From: Erysipelotrichaceae bacterium
GTDB taxonomy: Bacteria > Bacillota_I > Bacilli_A > Erysipelotrichales > Erysipelotrichaceae
Assembly: GCA_027449005.1 (NCBI GenBank)
Contig: DAIDML010000218.1
Coordinates: 1-10,266 of the forward strand
Length of the DNA stretch: 10,266 nt
Direction of reading: 5' to 3'
Shown: in pieces, positions 1 to 6,301 of the stretch
How the letters are laid out: the number at the start of each line of letters is the position of its first letter
Numbering within the stretch: position 1 is the stretch's first letter
Position numbers and translations under genes: made by a program
The notes under the pieces: generated by a model
What the model was told of the DNA's origin: nothing
Databases searched by the model: none
The model's input: only the letters and a program-made list of their open reading frames with translations

Positions 1-1
1 A

Positions 2-727
2 GTGAAGGGAACCCTCATTCGTGATGGGGTTGAATCCATCATCAACCCAGATGATCGTGCATCAGTCGAAAGTGCATTACGCATTAAAGATCAAATCCCA
101 GGCACTCATGTTCGTGTAATCACCATGGGTCCTAAACAAGCTGTAGGCATGCTAAAAGAATTGTATGGTATGGGTGTGGATGACTGTGTGTTGGTCAATG
201 ATCCAATCTTCGCAGGTGCGGACACATGGGCAACTTCATTGACACTATCAAAAGCTATTTCGTTATATGAGTTTGATTTGATCATTGCGGGACGTCAAGC
301 CATTGATGGTGATACTGCTCAGGTTGGACCTCAAGTGGCTGAATTCCTTAATGTTCCACAAGTCACCTACGTTGCTCGTGTTGAAGATGTGAATGAATCC
401 AATATTACTGTGGTGAAGTCTTATGAAGATATGGAAGAAAAGATTCGTGTCAGTTTCCCATGTCTTATTACTACCTTAGCGGATCAAATTAAGGCTCGAT
501 TAGGCAACTTTAAACTTGTTTGGAACAGTGATGAAAAGTCCATTCCTATCTTAACTGCAACGGATTTAAAAGCAGAACCTCATGAAGTAGGATTAAGAGG
601 ATCACTCACTCAAGTTAAGAAGACCTTCGTTAAGAGCGTAAGCCAGAAAGGACAAATGATTAAAGATGATTTAGATCTTGCTGCTAAGACCATTGCAGAC
701 ATCATTCATCAAAACAATCATGCATAA
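2..727 (+). CDS. etfB: Electron transfer flavoprotein subunit beta (5' truncated by window edge)
   Basis: Beta subunit of the heterodimeric electron transfer flavoprotein, a cytoplasmic FAD/AMP-binding carrier that moves electrons between acyl-CoA dehydrogenase-type enzymes and other redox partners. The visible 241 residues contain the family block INPDDRASVESALRIKD near the start and AGRQAIDGDTAQVGPQ at about residues 96-111, a conserved nucleotide-binding segment. The DGDTAQVGP form also occurs in electron-bifurcating anaerobic ETFs, so bifurcation is possible but not shown. Family members carry roughly 20-28 more residues before the segment seen here, so the GTG at position 2 is an internal Val codon and the true start lies left of the window. 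It ends in TAA and overlaps the start of etfA by 8 bases, as expected for a coupled etfBA pair. The ETF identity is secure; the dehydrogenase partner is not visible. Confidence 0.93.
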   Translation: MKGTLIRDGVESIINPDDRASVESALRIKDQIPGTHVRVITMGPKQAVGMLKELYGMGVDDCVLVNDPIFAGADTWATSLTLSKAISLYEFDLIIAGRQAIDGDTAQVGPQVAEFLNVPQVTYVARVEDVNESNITVVKSYEDMEEKIRVSFPCLITTLADQIKARLGNFKLVWNSDEKSIPILTATDLKAEPHEVGLRGSLTQVKKTFVKSVSQKGQMIKDDLDLAAKTIADIIHQNNHA

Positions 728-1721
728 CACTATGAACGTAAAAGATATCTTTGTTTACATTGAAGTCCGTGAAGATCATGCTATTGATGCTGGATTTCAA
801 TTGCTCTCTCTTTCTCAAACTTTAAAAGAACAATACGCTGCTAAAGGCATTGCTCAAGATGTTGTCGCGGTTATCTGCGGTCACAATGTGGATAAACACA
901 TTGCTGATTGCCATAAGTATGGAGCAGATAAGGTGATTGTTGTTGATCATGAAGTCTTGCGTTTTCCAACCACTGAAGCGATTACGAGCGCACTTGCTAA
1001 AGTGATTGAAACATATCATCCAGAATGCTTCCTTGTTGGCGCAACAGTTGTGGGGCGTGACATCGCTCCACGTGTTGCTGCTAGAGTAGGCACAGGACTT
1101 ACAGCGGATGCAACTCACTTAGAAGTTGATCCAAGTGAAGACTCACGTTTACTACTTATGACGCGACCTGCCTTTGGTGGAAACTTGTATGGAACGATTA
1201 TCTGTCCATTCTCTTATCCTCAAATGTCATCGATTCGTCCTGAAGTGTTTGTCAAAGTTGTTTATGATAAACCATTGGCTGATCCAATTCGCATCGACTT
1301 TGATTTTAAACCAACGCATAAGATTGAAGTGCTTGAACGCCTAGTGAAACATAAAGAAGGTGCTGATCTTAAGAGTGCACACTTAATTGTTGCGGGTGGT
1401 CGTAGCATGGTGAATCACATTGAGAAACTCCAAACCTTTGCAACTAAGATTGATGCCTCATTTGCTGCTTCACGTGGTTTAGTTGAAAGTGGAAAAGTGG
1501 GTAAAGACATTCAAGTGGGTCAAACCGGTGTGAGTGTTCGTCCTGCTCTTTACATTGCTTGTGGTATCTCTGGTGCTGCTCAACATACTGCTGGTATGGA
1601 GAATGCACAAACCATCATTGCGATTAACACTGATCCTGAAGCCTCCATCTTCCAATTCTCTCACTTAGGTGTTGTTGGAGATGCCATTGAAGTCTTAAAA
1701 CGAGTAGAAATGTATTTATAG
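720..1721 (+). CDS. etfA: Electron transfer flavoprotein subunit alpha
   Basis: Alpha subunit of the ETF heterodimer, carrying the FAD domain. The C-terminal third contains the classic FAD-binding run: SRGLVESGKVG, then GQTGVSVRP, YIACGISGAAQH, IIAINTDPEASIFQ and HLGVVGD (about residues 250-325 of 333). The N-terminal half is the alpha/beta domain that packs on EtfB (FVYIEVREDHAIDAGFQLL and a later FLVGATVVGRDIAPRVAARVG). The reading frame is open from 678, but ATG at 720 (overlapping the etfB stop) or ATG at 732 gives the usual family length; there is no clear Shine-Dalgarno for either, so translation is probably coupled to etfB. The full alpha domain is present and nothing is broken. It is the last gene of its operon because a strong terminator follows five bases after the stop. 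Confidence 0.95.
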   Translation: MHNTMNVKDIFVYIEVREDHAIDAGFQLLSLSQTLKEQYAAKGIAQDVVAVICGHNVDKHIADCHKYGADKVIVVDHEVLRFPTTEAITSALAKVIETYHPECFLVGATVVGRDIAPRVAARVGTGLTADATHLEVDPSEDSRLLLMTRPAFGGNLYGTIICPFSYPQMSSIRPEVFVKVVYDKPLADPIRIDFDFKPTHKIEVLERLVKHKEGADLKSAHLIVAGGRSMVNHIEKLQTFATKIDASFAASRGLVESGKVGKDIQVGQTGVSVRPALYIACGISGAAQHTAGMENAQTIIAINTDPEASIFQFSHLGVVGDAIEVLKRVEMYL

Positions 1722-1725
1722 TAAT

Positions 1726-1753
1726 AAAACGCCCTTTTTAAGGGCGTTTTTTT
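1726..1753 (+). terminator. Intrinsic terminator after etfBA
   Basis: An 11-bp perfect stem (AAAACGCCCTT at 1726-1736 with AAGGGCGTTTT at 1740-1750) has a 3-base TTT loop and runs into a T tract to 1753. It begins four bases after the etfA stop, so it ends the etfBA transcript and insulates it from the GGDEF gene downstream. Confidence 0.93.
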
Positions 1754-1784
1754 GTTTGGATGTAATTCTTCCATGATTTTCAGT

Positions 1785-1790
1785 TATAAT
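1785..1790 (+). promoter_or_regulatory. Probable -10 element (TATAAT) for the GGDEF gene
   Basis: A consensus TATAAT at 1785-1790 lies 45 bases before the chosen start codon and downstream of the etfA terminator, in the only intergenic space available. No good -35 is found at the right spacing: 16-18 bases upstream gives only poor matches around 1761-1768. Treat it as a likely but weak or activator-dependent promoter. Confidence 0.45.
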
Positions 1791-1834
1791 TAAATAAACA
1801 ATGGATTTATCGTCAATTGAACAGAGGAAATTGT

Positions 1835-3817
1835 ATGAATCATGAACTCTATGCGGGTGTGTTGAATCAAATGCCTTTTGGGGTAGGCATATTTCAATTA
1901 AGCAAAAATCAAGAATGGGTCTTAATTCAAACCAATCTAGGGTTTGATCATCTCTTTCGAGACAGTCAAGTGAAGATTGATTCAATGACGTTAAGTGAGT
2001 TGTTCTTCACTCACTTGGGTTTATCACAAGCCATTGAACCTGCACAGTGGAAGATTAATGATACTCAATCCTTTGAATTTATGCTTAGAGCTAAAGATAC
2101 CTTTTTAGAGTGCATTAAAATCAACACACACTCATTACTAGTGAAGATTCATGATCACACAGCACTGAAGTCACAACAGCAATTCAGAATCTATGAACAA
2201 GTGGTTTCACGTCAGATGAGCATCAATCATATCTTGCATTTAAACATTGAACAACCCACGTATTACCTTCAACATGTTCTTAAGTATACATTAAGTATGA
2301 TGAACGCTACTGTGGCTGTCGTCTTGTTTTATACTCAAGAAGAAGACATGGTTTTGTCTGCTCATGATGTTCAATTTGAACCATCAACCCTCAAGCAAAT
2401 CCTCAGTTCACTTCAAACGATGAAAGGTCATTTTTCTCATCAAAGTCCAAGTGTTTTTGAGTCTTCCTTAACCTTGTTTGAAAGTAGGTTCTGTCAAGAA
2501 ACATGCTTTAATGGTGTCATTGTTCCTATCTTGGTGGAAGGAAGAAAAGAAGCGGATGTGTTACTTTTTAATAAAGAAGATGGATTCAGTGAGTTTGATG
2601 CTAAGCAATTGGGAATCGTGTTGAAGTCAGCATGGTACTTAAAAGGAATGAAAGAAAAAATCCTTCAACTCCATCTTGAACAAGTTAAACTCAATCAAAT
2701 CTTTGATCAAGTTCCTTTGTACATTTGTGAGTTTGACGAACATGCGATACTTAAGTATGCGAATAAGAAGTACAGTGAGCATGTTGGATTACCTATCCAT
2801 GCCATGCTTGGTCGTCCTTTCACAGATTTCATACATGAAGATGAAAGGGAAGATATCCTTGCTAACATTAGCAAACTGAGTAAGAATGACCCAATCATTG
2901 AATACACCCATCAAAGCCGTTTGCCACATCAAGCGAAATGGATTGATTGGATGGATATGGCCATTTTTAATGAGTTGGGACACATTCATACGTATTACTC
3001 TTTAGGACTTGATGTGAGTGATAAAAAACAGTTTGAACTTCAGCAAAAAGAAGAGCTTTCCATGCTTCGATCACTCATCAATTCGCATAAAGCCATCATG
3101 TATTTTATTGATGCTCAAAGTGGACAACTGATGTATGCCAATCAATCTGCCTGTGATTTCTATGGGTATTCAAGAGATGAAATGCTTCAATTGAGAATTC
3201 ATGATATCAACATGCTATCAAGTCAAGAAGTTGATACATTAATTTTGGAAGTGAAGAAAGAATCTCAAGAGTTTATCGCCTTACCTCATCGAAAAAAGAA
3301 TGGTGAAATCCGAGTGATGCATGTCTACAGTACGCCTGTCATGTTTACCAATCAAACATTATTGTATGTGGTTTCTTTTGATGAGACGGATAAAGAAGTT
3401 GCGATGGATGAAGTAAGTTATTTAACTCATCATGACTTCTTAACTCAATTGCACAATCGTCGTCATTTGGATGAAACCTATCGAGCCAATTGTAAAACGA
3501 GTTATCCTTTTGGCCTTATTTTAGGAGATATTAATGGTTTAAAACTGGTGAATGATCACTATGGACACCATGTCGGTGATATGATGATCAAAGAAGCAGC
3601 CAAAAGAATCAAAGCACTTCTACCTAAAGTGGAGGTGTTTGCTCGAATTGGTGGCGATGAGTTTGCGATACTGATTCGTCACTGCACATTGCATCAACTT
3701 CAAACACTCTGCGATGATTTAGAGAAAAAACTTGAAATGAATGTTGAACATCAGGGTCTCAGCCTTTATCTTTCACTCTCGTTTGGATATGCTATCCAAA
3801 AAGGATCACAATGCTGA
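1835..3817 (+). CDS. PAS/GAF/PAS/PAS/GGDEF sensor diguanylate cyclase, frameshifted near its C-terminus
   Basis: A predicted soluble sensor that makes cyclic di-GMP from two GTP. Domains by residue from ATG 1835 (660 residues): a PAS-like N-terminus (about 5-110), a GAF-like region (about 125-275), PAS (285-400), PAS (410-522, with YANQSACDFYGYSRDEM) and GGDEF (528 on). The catalytic motif ARIGGDEF is intact at about 604-610, and GDINGLKLVNDHYGHHVGD supplies the substrate and metal-binding part. The usual inhibitory RxxD site just upstream reads PKVE, so product inhibition at that site is unlikely. No transmembrane segment or signal peptide is apparent. AGAGGA at 1823-1828 sets the ATG start; a TTG at 1817 in the same frame is less likely. 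The frame runs into TGA at 3815-3817 after YAIQKGSQC, before the last GGDEF helix, which continues in the next frame. Confidence 0.85.
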   Translation: MNHELYAGVLNQMPFGVGIFQLSKNQEWVLIQTNLGFDHLFRDSQVKIDSMTLSELFFTHLGLSQAIEPAQWKINDTQSFEFMLRAKDTFLECIKINTHSLLVKIHDHTALKSQQQFRIYEQVVSRQMSINHILHLNIEQPTYYLQHVLKYTLSMMNATVAVVLFYTQEEDMVLSAHDVQFEPSTLKQILSSLQTMKGHFSHQSPSVFESSLTLFESRFCQETCFNGVIVPILVEGRKEADVLLFNKEDGFSEFDAKQLGIVLKSAWYLKGMKEKILQLHLEQVKLNQIFDQVPLYICEFDEHAILKYANKKYSEHVGLPIHAMLGRPFTDFIHEDEREDILANISKLSKNDPIIEYTHQSRLPHQAKWIDWMDMAIFNELGHIHTYYSLGLDVSDKKQFELQQKEELSMLRSLINSHKAIMYFIDAQSGQLMYANQSACDFYGYSRDEMLQLRIHDINMLSSQEVDTLILEVKKESQEFIALPHRKKNGEIRVMHVYSTPVMFTNQTLLYVVSFDETDKEVAMDEVSYLTHHDFLTQLHNRRHLDETYRANCKTSYPFGLILGDINGLKLVNDHYGHHVGDMMIKEAAKRIKALLPKVEVFARIGGDEFAILIRHCTLHQLQTLCDDLEKKLEMNVEHQGLSLYLSLSFGYAIQKGSQC

Positions 3818-4445
3818 ATTATCTCAATTGCTCAAAGAAGCAGAATCCATTTTATCTGAGCGAAAGACATTTGACATGCAATCCTCTCGTAGTCACATCG
3901 TCAATGCGATGATGAGTACACTGTTTCAAAAATCAGAACGTGAGCAAAACCATTCTATACGAGTGGCAGAGTACAGTGTGGCTATAGCCAATAAGATGGG
4001 GATGAGTAAAGAGAAAATCAATAAACTTAACATTGCAGCAACACTTCATGATATAGGTAAGATTATCATTGATGAGCAAGTGTTAAACAAAACAGATCGA
4101 CTCACAGTGAATGAATGGAAACTCATGCGAGAACATCCTACCAAGGGGGCAAACATCTTAAAAGACATTGAGGAGTACAAAGAAATTGCTCATGTTGTGG
4201 AAGCTCATCATGAACGTTATGATGGTTTAGGATATCCTTATGGATTAAAGGAAGATGACATTCCTTTAGCAGCAAGAATCATTGCGGTTGCAGATGCCTA
4301 TGATGCGATGACCCAGTTTAGAACCTACCGCAATGCGATAAGTCCACTCGAAGCCATTGAAGAACTGTTAAAGGGTAAGGGTACCCAGTTTGATGCTCAG
4401 ATAGTGGACGTATTTGTTGAGATACTGTTAAAAGAAAAAATCTAA
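3789..4445 (+). CDS. HD-GYP phosphodiesterase domain, 3' part of the split GGDEF/HD-GYP gene
   Basis: An HD-GYP hydrolase domain, the class that degrades cyclic di-GMP. Numbering from ATG 3789 (218 residues): H55, the HD pair H87-D88 in TLHDIGK, H116, H140-H141 in HHERYDGLGYP, and D169 in VADAYDAMT. These are the full set of metal and signature residues, so the domain looks active. Its first 30 residues (ELSQLLKEAESILSERK) are the terminal helix of a GGDEF domain, normally preceded by FGYAI, which is present in the upstream frame. This shows the reading frame belongs to the preceding gene. ATG 3741 is an alternative start in the same frame; neither start has a convincing ribosome binding site, so independent translation is doubtful. 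The stop sits in the upstream arm of a hairpin shared with the convergent dps gene. Confidence 0.82.
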   Translation: MLSKKDHNAELSQLLKEAESILSERKTFDMQSSRSHIVNAMMSTLFQKSEREQNHSIRVAEYSVAIANKMGMSKEKINKLNIAATLHDIGKIIIDEQVLNKTDRLTVNEWKLMREHPTKGANILKDIEEYKEIAHVVEAHHERYDGLGYPYGLKEDDIPLAARIIAVADAYDAMTQFRTYRNAISPLEAIEELLKGKGTQFDAQIVDVFVEILLKEKI

Positions 4446-4468
4446 GGACGGTTAAATCCTTAGATTTT
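4437..4468. terminator. Bidirectional terminator between HD-GYP gene and dps
   Basis: A 12-bp perfect inverted repeat (AAAATCTAAGGA at 4437-4448, TCCTTAGATTTT at 4457-4468) has an 8-base loop. On the minus strand the hairpin is followed by TTTTTTCTTT, a good U-tract for the dps transcript. On the plus strand TTTTCATTT follows, which is weaker. The convergent genes end on either side; the upstream arm overlaps the last codons and stop of the HD-GYP frame. Confidence 0.82.
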
Positions 4469-4478
4469 CATTTGCTAT

Positions 4479-4907
4479 TTAACCTTGCATGGAAGCGATA
4501 AACCAAATGTGCTTCTCATACTTCGCAATTTCATCTTCCATTGTTGCCACAACAGTGAAATCACTTGCTTCATCAGCTTCTTTTCGTATTTGAGTGGCTA
4601 ATGCGATCAAAGCGGTGAAGTCTTCTTTCATAATGGCTAACATTTCACTGGTCGAGAAAGATTTGTTTTCAAGTTCCTTGACAGTCGATAATGCAAGAAT
4701 ATCTTTTAAACTACCTACTGGAAATGATCCTCTCATTTTAATTAGTTCAGCTACCGCATCATAGGATTCAAAGAATCCTTCATAAGCTGATTCTGAGAAC
4801 TGGTGTAAAGGGATAAATTGTGGTCCTACCACATTCCAGTGTAAGTTGTGAAACTTAACATTAAGGACGGCTAGGTTGGCGACGTATTGATTCATTGTAT
4901 TAATCAT
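4479..4907 (-). CDS. dps: Dps-family DNA-binding ferritin-like protein
   Basis: A mini-ferritin that oxidises Fe(II) with peroxide and stores the iron in a 12-subunit shell, protecting DNA from oxidative damage. In 142 residues it carries the family run KFHNLHWNVVGPQF, then LHQFSE and SYDAVAELI. The inter-subunit ferroxidase ligands H23, H35, D50 and E54 have the same spacing (12, 15, 4) as H51, H63, D78 and E82 of E. coli Dps, so the site looks complete. No long Lys-rich N-terminal tail is present, so DNA binding cannot be assumed. The start at 4907 is fixed by AAGGAG at 4915-4920 on the minus strand, 7 bases upstream. It follows the Fur/PerR-type gene by 34 bases with no clear promoter of its own, so the two are probably cotranscribed, matching PerR control of Dps homologues in Bacillus. 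Confidence 0.93.
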   Translation of the reverse strand: MINTMNQYVANLAVLNVKFHNLHWNVVGPQFIPLHQFSESAYEGFFESYDAVAELIKMRGSFPVGSLKDILALSTVKELENKSFSTSEMLAIMKEDFTALIALATQIRKEADEASDFTVVATMEDEIAKYEKHIWFIASMQG

Positions 4908-4922
4908 TGTATAGCTCCTTTC

Positions 4923-4941
4923 ATCACAGGGTGTCTGTGAT
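4923..4941 (-). other. Small hairpin in the fur/perR-dps intergenic gap
   Basis: ATCACAG (4923-4929) and CTGTGAT (4935-4941) form a 7-bp perfect stem with a 5-base loop. It lies directly between the regulator's stop codon and the dps ribosome binding site. It has no T-run, so it is not a terminator; it could be a processing or stability element, or a weak attenuator of dps translation. Confidence 0.5.
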
Positions 4942-5367
4942 TTATTTCATTGATTTTTGAGTACACTCTTCACATGTACCATAGAAATACACATCTTTAC
5001 TTTCTACTTTGAAGTGATTCAATCCTGCAACTTTCATTAAAGATAAATCAACTTCAAAATTAAAGATCTGTTGACATACTTGACACTTGAAGTGTCCATG
5101 TTCACTTATGGCTCCATCATATCTGGCTTCATTGTGACCTATGGTAATCTTACGAATCAATGATGATTCCAACAACACATCAATCGTGTTGTACACGGTC
5201 ATCTTAGATACAGTAGGGAAATCCTCTAATAAGTGTTGATAGATTTCGTCGGCTGTAGGATGTTTGTTAGGTTCGCTTAAACACTCCAAGATTCGAATTC
5301 GATAACTTGAAGGTTGGACACCATGATCAATTAAGATGTTTTTAATGTGTTCGCGTGTTGTTTTCAT
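4942..5367 (-). CDS. Fur/PerR-family metal-dependent repressor
   Basis: A winged-helix transcription repressor of the Fur family, 141 residues from the ATG at 5367; family members are usually 135-150. The frame is open to 5424, but the extra residues are unlike the family and lie over the promoter. Seen: a DNA-recognition segment SKMTVYNTIDVLLESSLI (54-71), structural zinc cysteines C95/C98 (CQVC) and C132/C135 (CEEC), and regulatory-site candidates H36 (KHPTADEIY), D84, H90 and H92 (EHGHFKC). These match PerR H37, D85, H91 and H93. The fifth ligand position, Asp104 in B. subtilis PerR and Glu in Fur, is Asn103 here. Cotranscription with dps favours a peroxide-responsive role, but the Asn leaves PerR versus Fur open, so no symbol is given. 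No clear Shine-Dalgarno is seen. It is likely autoregulated through a palindrome in its promoter. Confidence 0.9.
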   Translation of the reverse strand: MKTTREHIKNILIDHGVQPSSYRIRILECLSEPNKHPTADEIYQHLLEDFPTVSKMTVYNTIDVLLESSLIRKITIGHNEARYDGAISEHGHFKCQVCQQIFNFEVDLSLMKVAGLNHFKVESKDVYFYGTCEECTQKSMK

Positions 5368-5369
5368 AA

Positions 5370-5384
5370 TTGTATCGATTACAA
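5370..5384. repeat. Inverted repeat TTGTA-N5-TACAA next to the regulator start codon
   Basis: TTGTA (5370-5374) and TACAA (5380-5384) are separated by five bases containing an ATCGAT core. It covers the presumed transcription start and 5' leader of the Fur/PerR-type gene. It may be a second operator half or a chance repeat; support is limited to symmetry and position. Confidence 0.35.
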
Positions 5385-5388
5385 AACT

Positions 5389-5417
5389 ATAATAAATCAA
5401 ATATTTGATTCTGTCAA
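5389..5417 (-). promoter_or_regulatory. Near-consensus promoter of the fur/perR-dps operon
   Basis: On the minus strand TTGACA (5417-5412) is a perfect -35 and TATTAT (5394-5389) is a one-mismatch -10, separated by exactly 17 bases. Transcription would start about 5382, leaving a leader of about 15 bases. The promoter lies in the last codons of the upstream hisJ-type gene, which stops at 5397. Confidence 0.8.
5395..5410. promoter_or_regulatory. 16-bp perfect palindrome filling the promoter spacer (candidate operator)
   Basis: AATCAAAT (5395-5402) followed immediately by ATTTGATT (5403-5410) is a perfect 16-bp inverted repeat. It occupies almost the whole 17-base spacer between -35 and -10, an ideal place for repression. 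Size and AT-rich symmetry suit Fur-family dimers, but the sequence is not the standard Fur or Per box, so autoregulation is inferred. Confidence 0.62.
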
Positions 5418-6233
5418 TAACCATGCTTCTTTGATATCGCTGAGTAGAATGGTGTGTGGACGTCTATTCTTAAAGAGTGTGATGTGTTCAAATCCAATGG
5501 ATTCTAGCATGGTCAGTGCTTTCTCATAGTGTTGTGCAATTCTTTCAGGAAAATGAGCATCTGATCCTAACGTGATGACTCGTCCTCCTAATTCATAATA
5601 CCATTTAAGGATTTGAGGATGAGGAAAAGCATGGTTAAACGGATCATTGTAACCTGATGTGTTGATTTCAAGTCCTTTGTTTTTTCGTATGATGATTTTA
5701 AGTAGATAAATGATGTCTTCTTCAACTTCAGAAAGTTGGACACTTTGTAAACTTGGCTCATATCGCTTCACAATGTCTAGATGTCCCACCACATCGTATT
5801 CATCCATCATATCAAGACAGAAAGCAAACTCTTTAAGATAGGCTTGATAAGCCTGGAAAGGGGTTAGTCCTTGATAGAAGTCTTGTGTATAAAGATCCTT
5901 TTTATGAGTGGTGTGCATGCTTGCGATCACAAAATCAAAGTTTTCCTGTTGAATGATTTGTTCGGATTCTTCAAGCACATGAGGTTGAACACCACATTCT
6001 AATCCAATATAAATGTTGATGTGATCTTTATATTTAAGCTGAGCTTGCCTAATGGCTGCTTTTCTTTGAACATGATCTAACGCAAAAGTAAAACGTTTGT
6101 CTTGATAATCCAAATCCAAATGATCGGTGATGGTGTAATGCTTGATCCCTTGTGAAATCGCTGCTTCAATCATGGTGTCTATTGGAACAAAACAATCCTC
6201 GCTAAAATCAGTGTGATTATGTGAATCAATCAT
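5397..6233 (-). CDS. hisJ: PHP-family histidinol-phosphatase
   Basis: A PHP-superfamily metal-dependent phosphoesterase of the HisJ/HisK type, 278 residues, which removes phosphate from histidinol phosphate, the step before HisD. Metal ligands appear in family order: H5 and H7 (DSHNHTDFSED), D37-H38 (ITDHLD), E79 (GLE), H107 (ASMHTTH), H151 and D153 (GHLD), and D225 and H227 (LGSDAH). All are present, so it should be active. The start at 6233 has AAGGAG seven bases upstream (6241-6246, minus strand). It is transcribed away from hisZGDC and shares its promoter region, which supports a histidine role over other PHP phosphatases. No terminator separates it from the Fur/PerR-type gene 29 bases downstream, so some transcripts may read through. 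The symbol follows the PHP form; some Firmicute annotations use hisK. Confidence 0.88.
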   Translation of the reverse strand: MIDSHNHTDFSEDCFVPIDTMIEAAISQGIKHYTITDHLDLDYQDKRFTFALDHVQRKAAIRQAQLKYKDHINIYIGLECGVQPHVLEESEQIIQQENFDFVIASMHTTHKKDLYTQDFYQGLTPFQAYQAYLKEFAFCLDMMDEYDVVGHLDIVKRYEPSLQSVQLSEVEEDIIYLLKIIIRKNKGLEINTSGYNDPFNHAFPHPQILKWYYELGGRVITLGSDAHFPERIAQHYEKALTMLESIGFEHITLFKNRRPHTILLSDIKEAWLLTESNI

Positions 6234-6244
6234 GTGTTGTCTCC

Positions 6245-6273
6245 TTGCATTGTGTCTTTGGTTTCATTATACT
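6245..6273 (+). promoter_or_regulatory. Promoter of the histidine operon
   Basis: TTGCAT (6245-6250) and TATACT (6268-6273) are separated by exactly 17 bases, each a one- or two-mismatch match to the housekeeping consensus. Transcription would start about 6280, just before the leader-peptide ribosome site at 6285-6290. The -35 overlaps the histidinol-phosphatase ribosome site, and the -10 overlaps that gene's own -10. Confidence 0.72.
6266..6271 (-). promoter_or_regulatory. Probable -10 element for the histidinol-phosphatase gene
   Basis: On the minus strand TATAAT (6271-6266) is a perfect -10, 33 bases before the ATG at 6233. No good -35 is seen at 16-18 bases upstream (6288-6295). It overlaps the plus-strand -10 of the his operon at 6268-6271, so the two polymerases would compete. 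Confidence 0.5.
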
Positions 6274-6301
6274 ATAAACAAGCGAAAGGATGATGTGACT
6301 C

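Noticed and set aside
822..1118. Minus-strand open frame inside etfA
   Set aside because: It is fully contained in a strongly conserved plus-strand gene, has no family signature and no ribosome binding site; a shadow frame.
1716..1985. Minus-strand open frame across the etfA terminator and GGDEF start
   Set aside because: It spans a terminator and a promoter and overlaps a real gene start; its translation has no recognisable feature.
3796..3804. Classical -1 programmed frameshift (A AAA AAG type)
   Set aside because: A -1 shift leads to the wrong frame; the HD-GYP frame needs +1. The run has only five A and does not form the full heptamer.
3741..4445. HD-GYP frame as an independent ordinary gene starting at 3741
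   Set aside because: Residues encoded before about 3800 in this frame resemble nothing in the family and overlap the GGDEF coding sequence. There is no ribosome binding site, and the C-terminal GGDEF helix lies in this frame, showing a split gene.
5368..5424. Longer N-terminus for the Fur/PerR-type protein starting at 5424
   Set aside because: The added residues lie on the -35, palindrome and -10, and family members begin near MKTTREH, so the start at 5367 is preferred.
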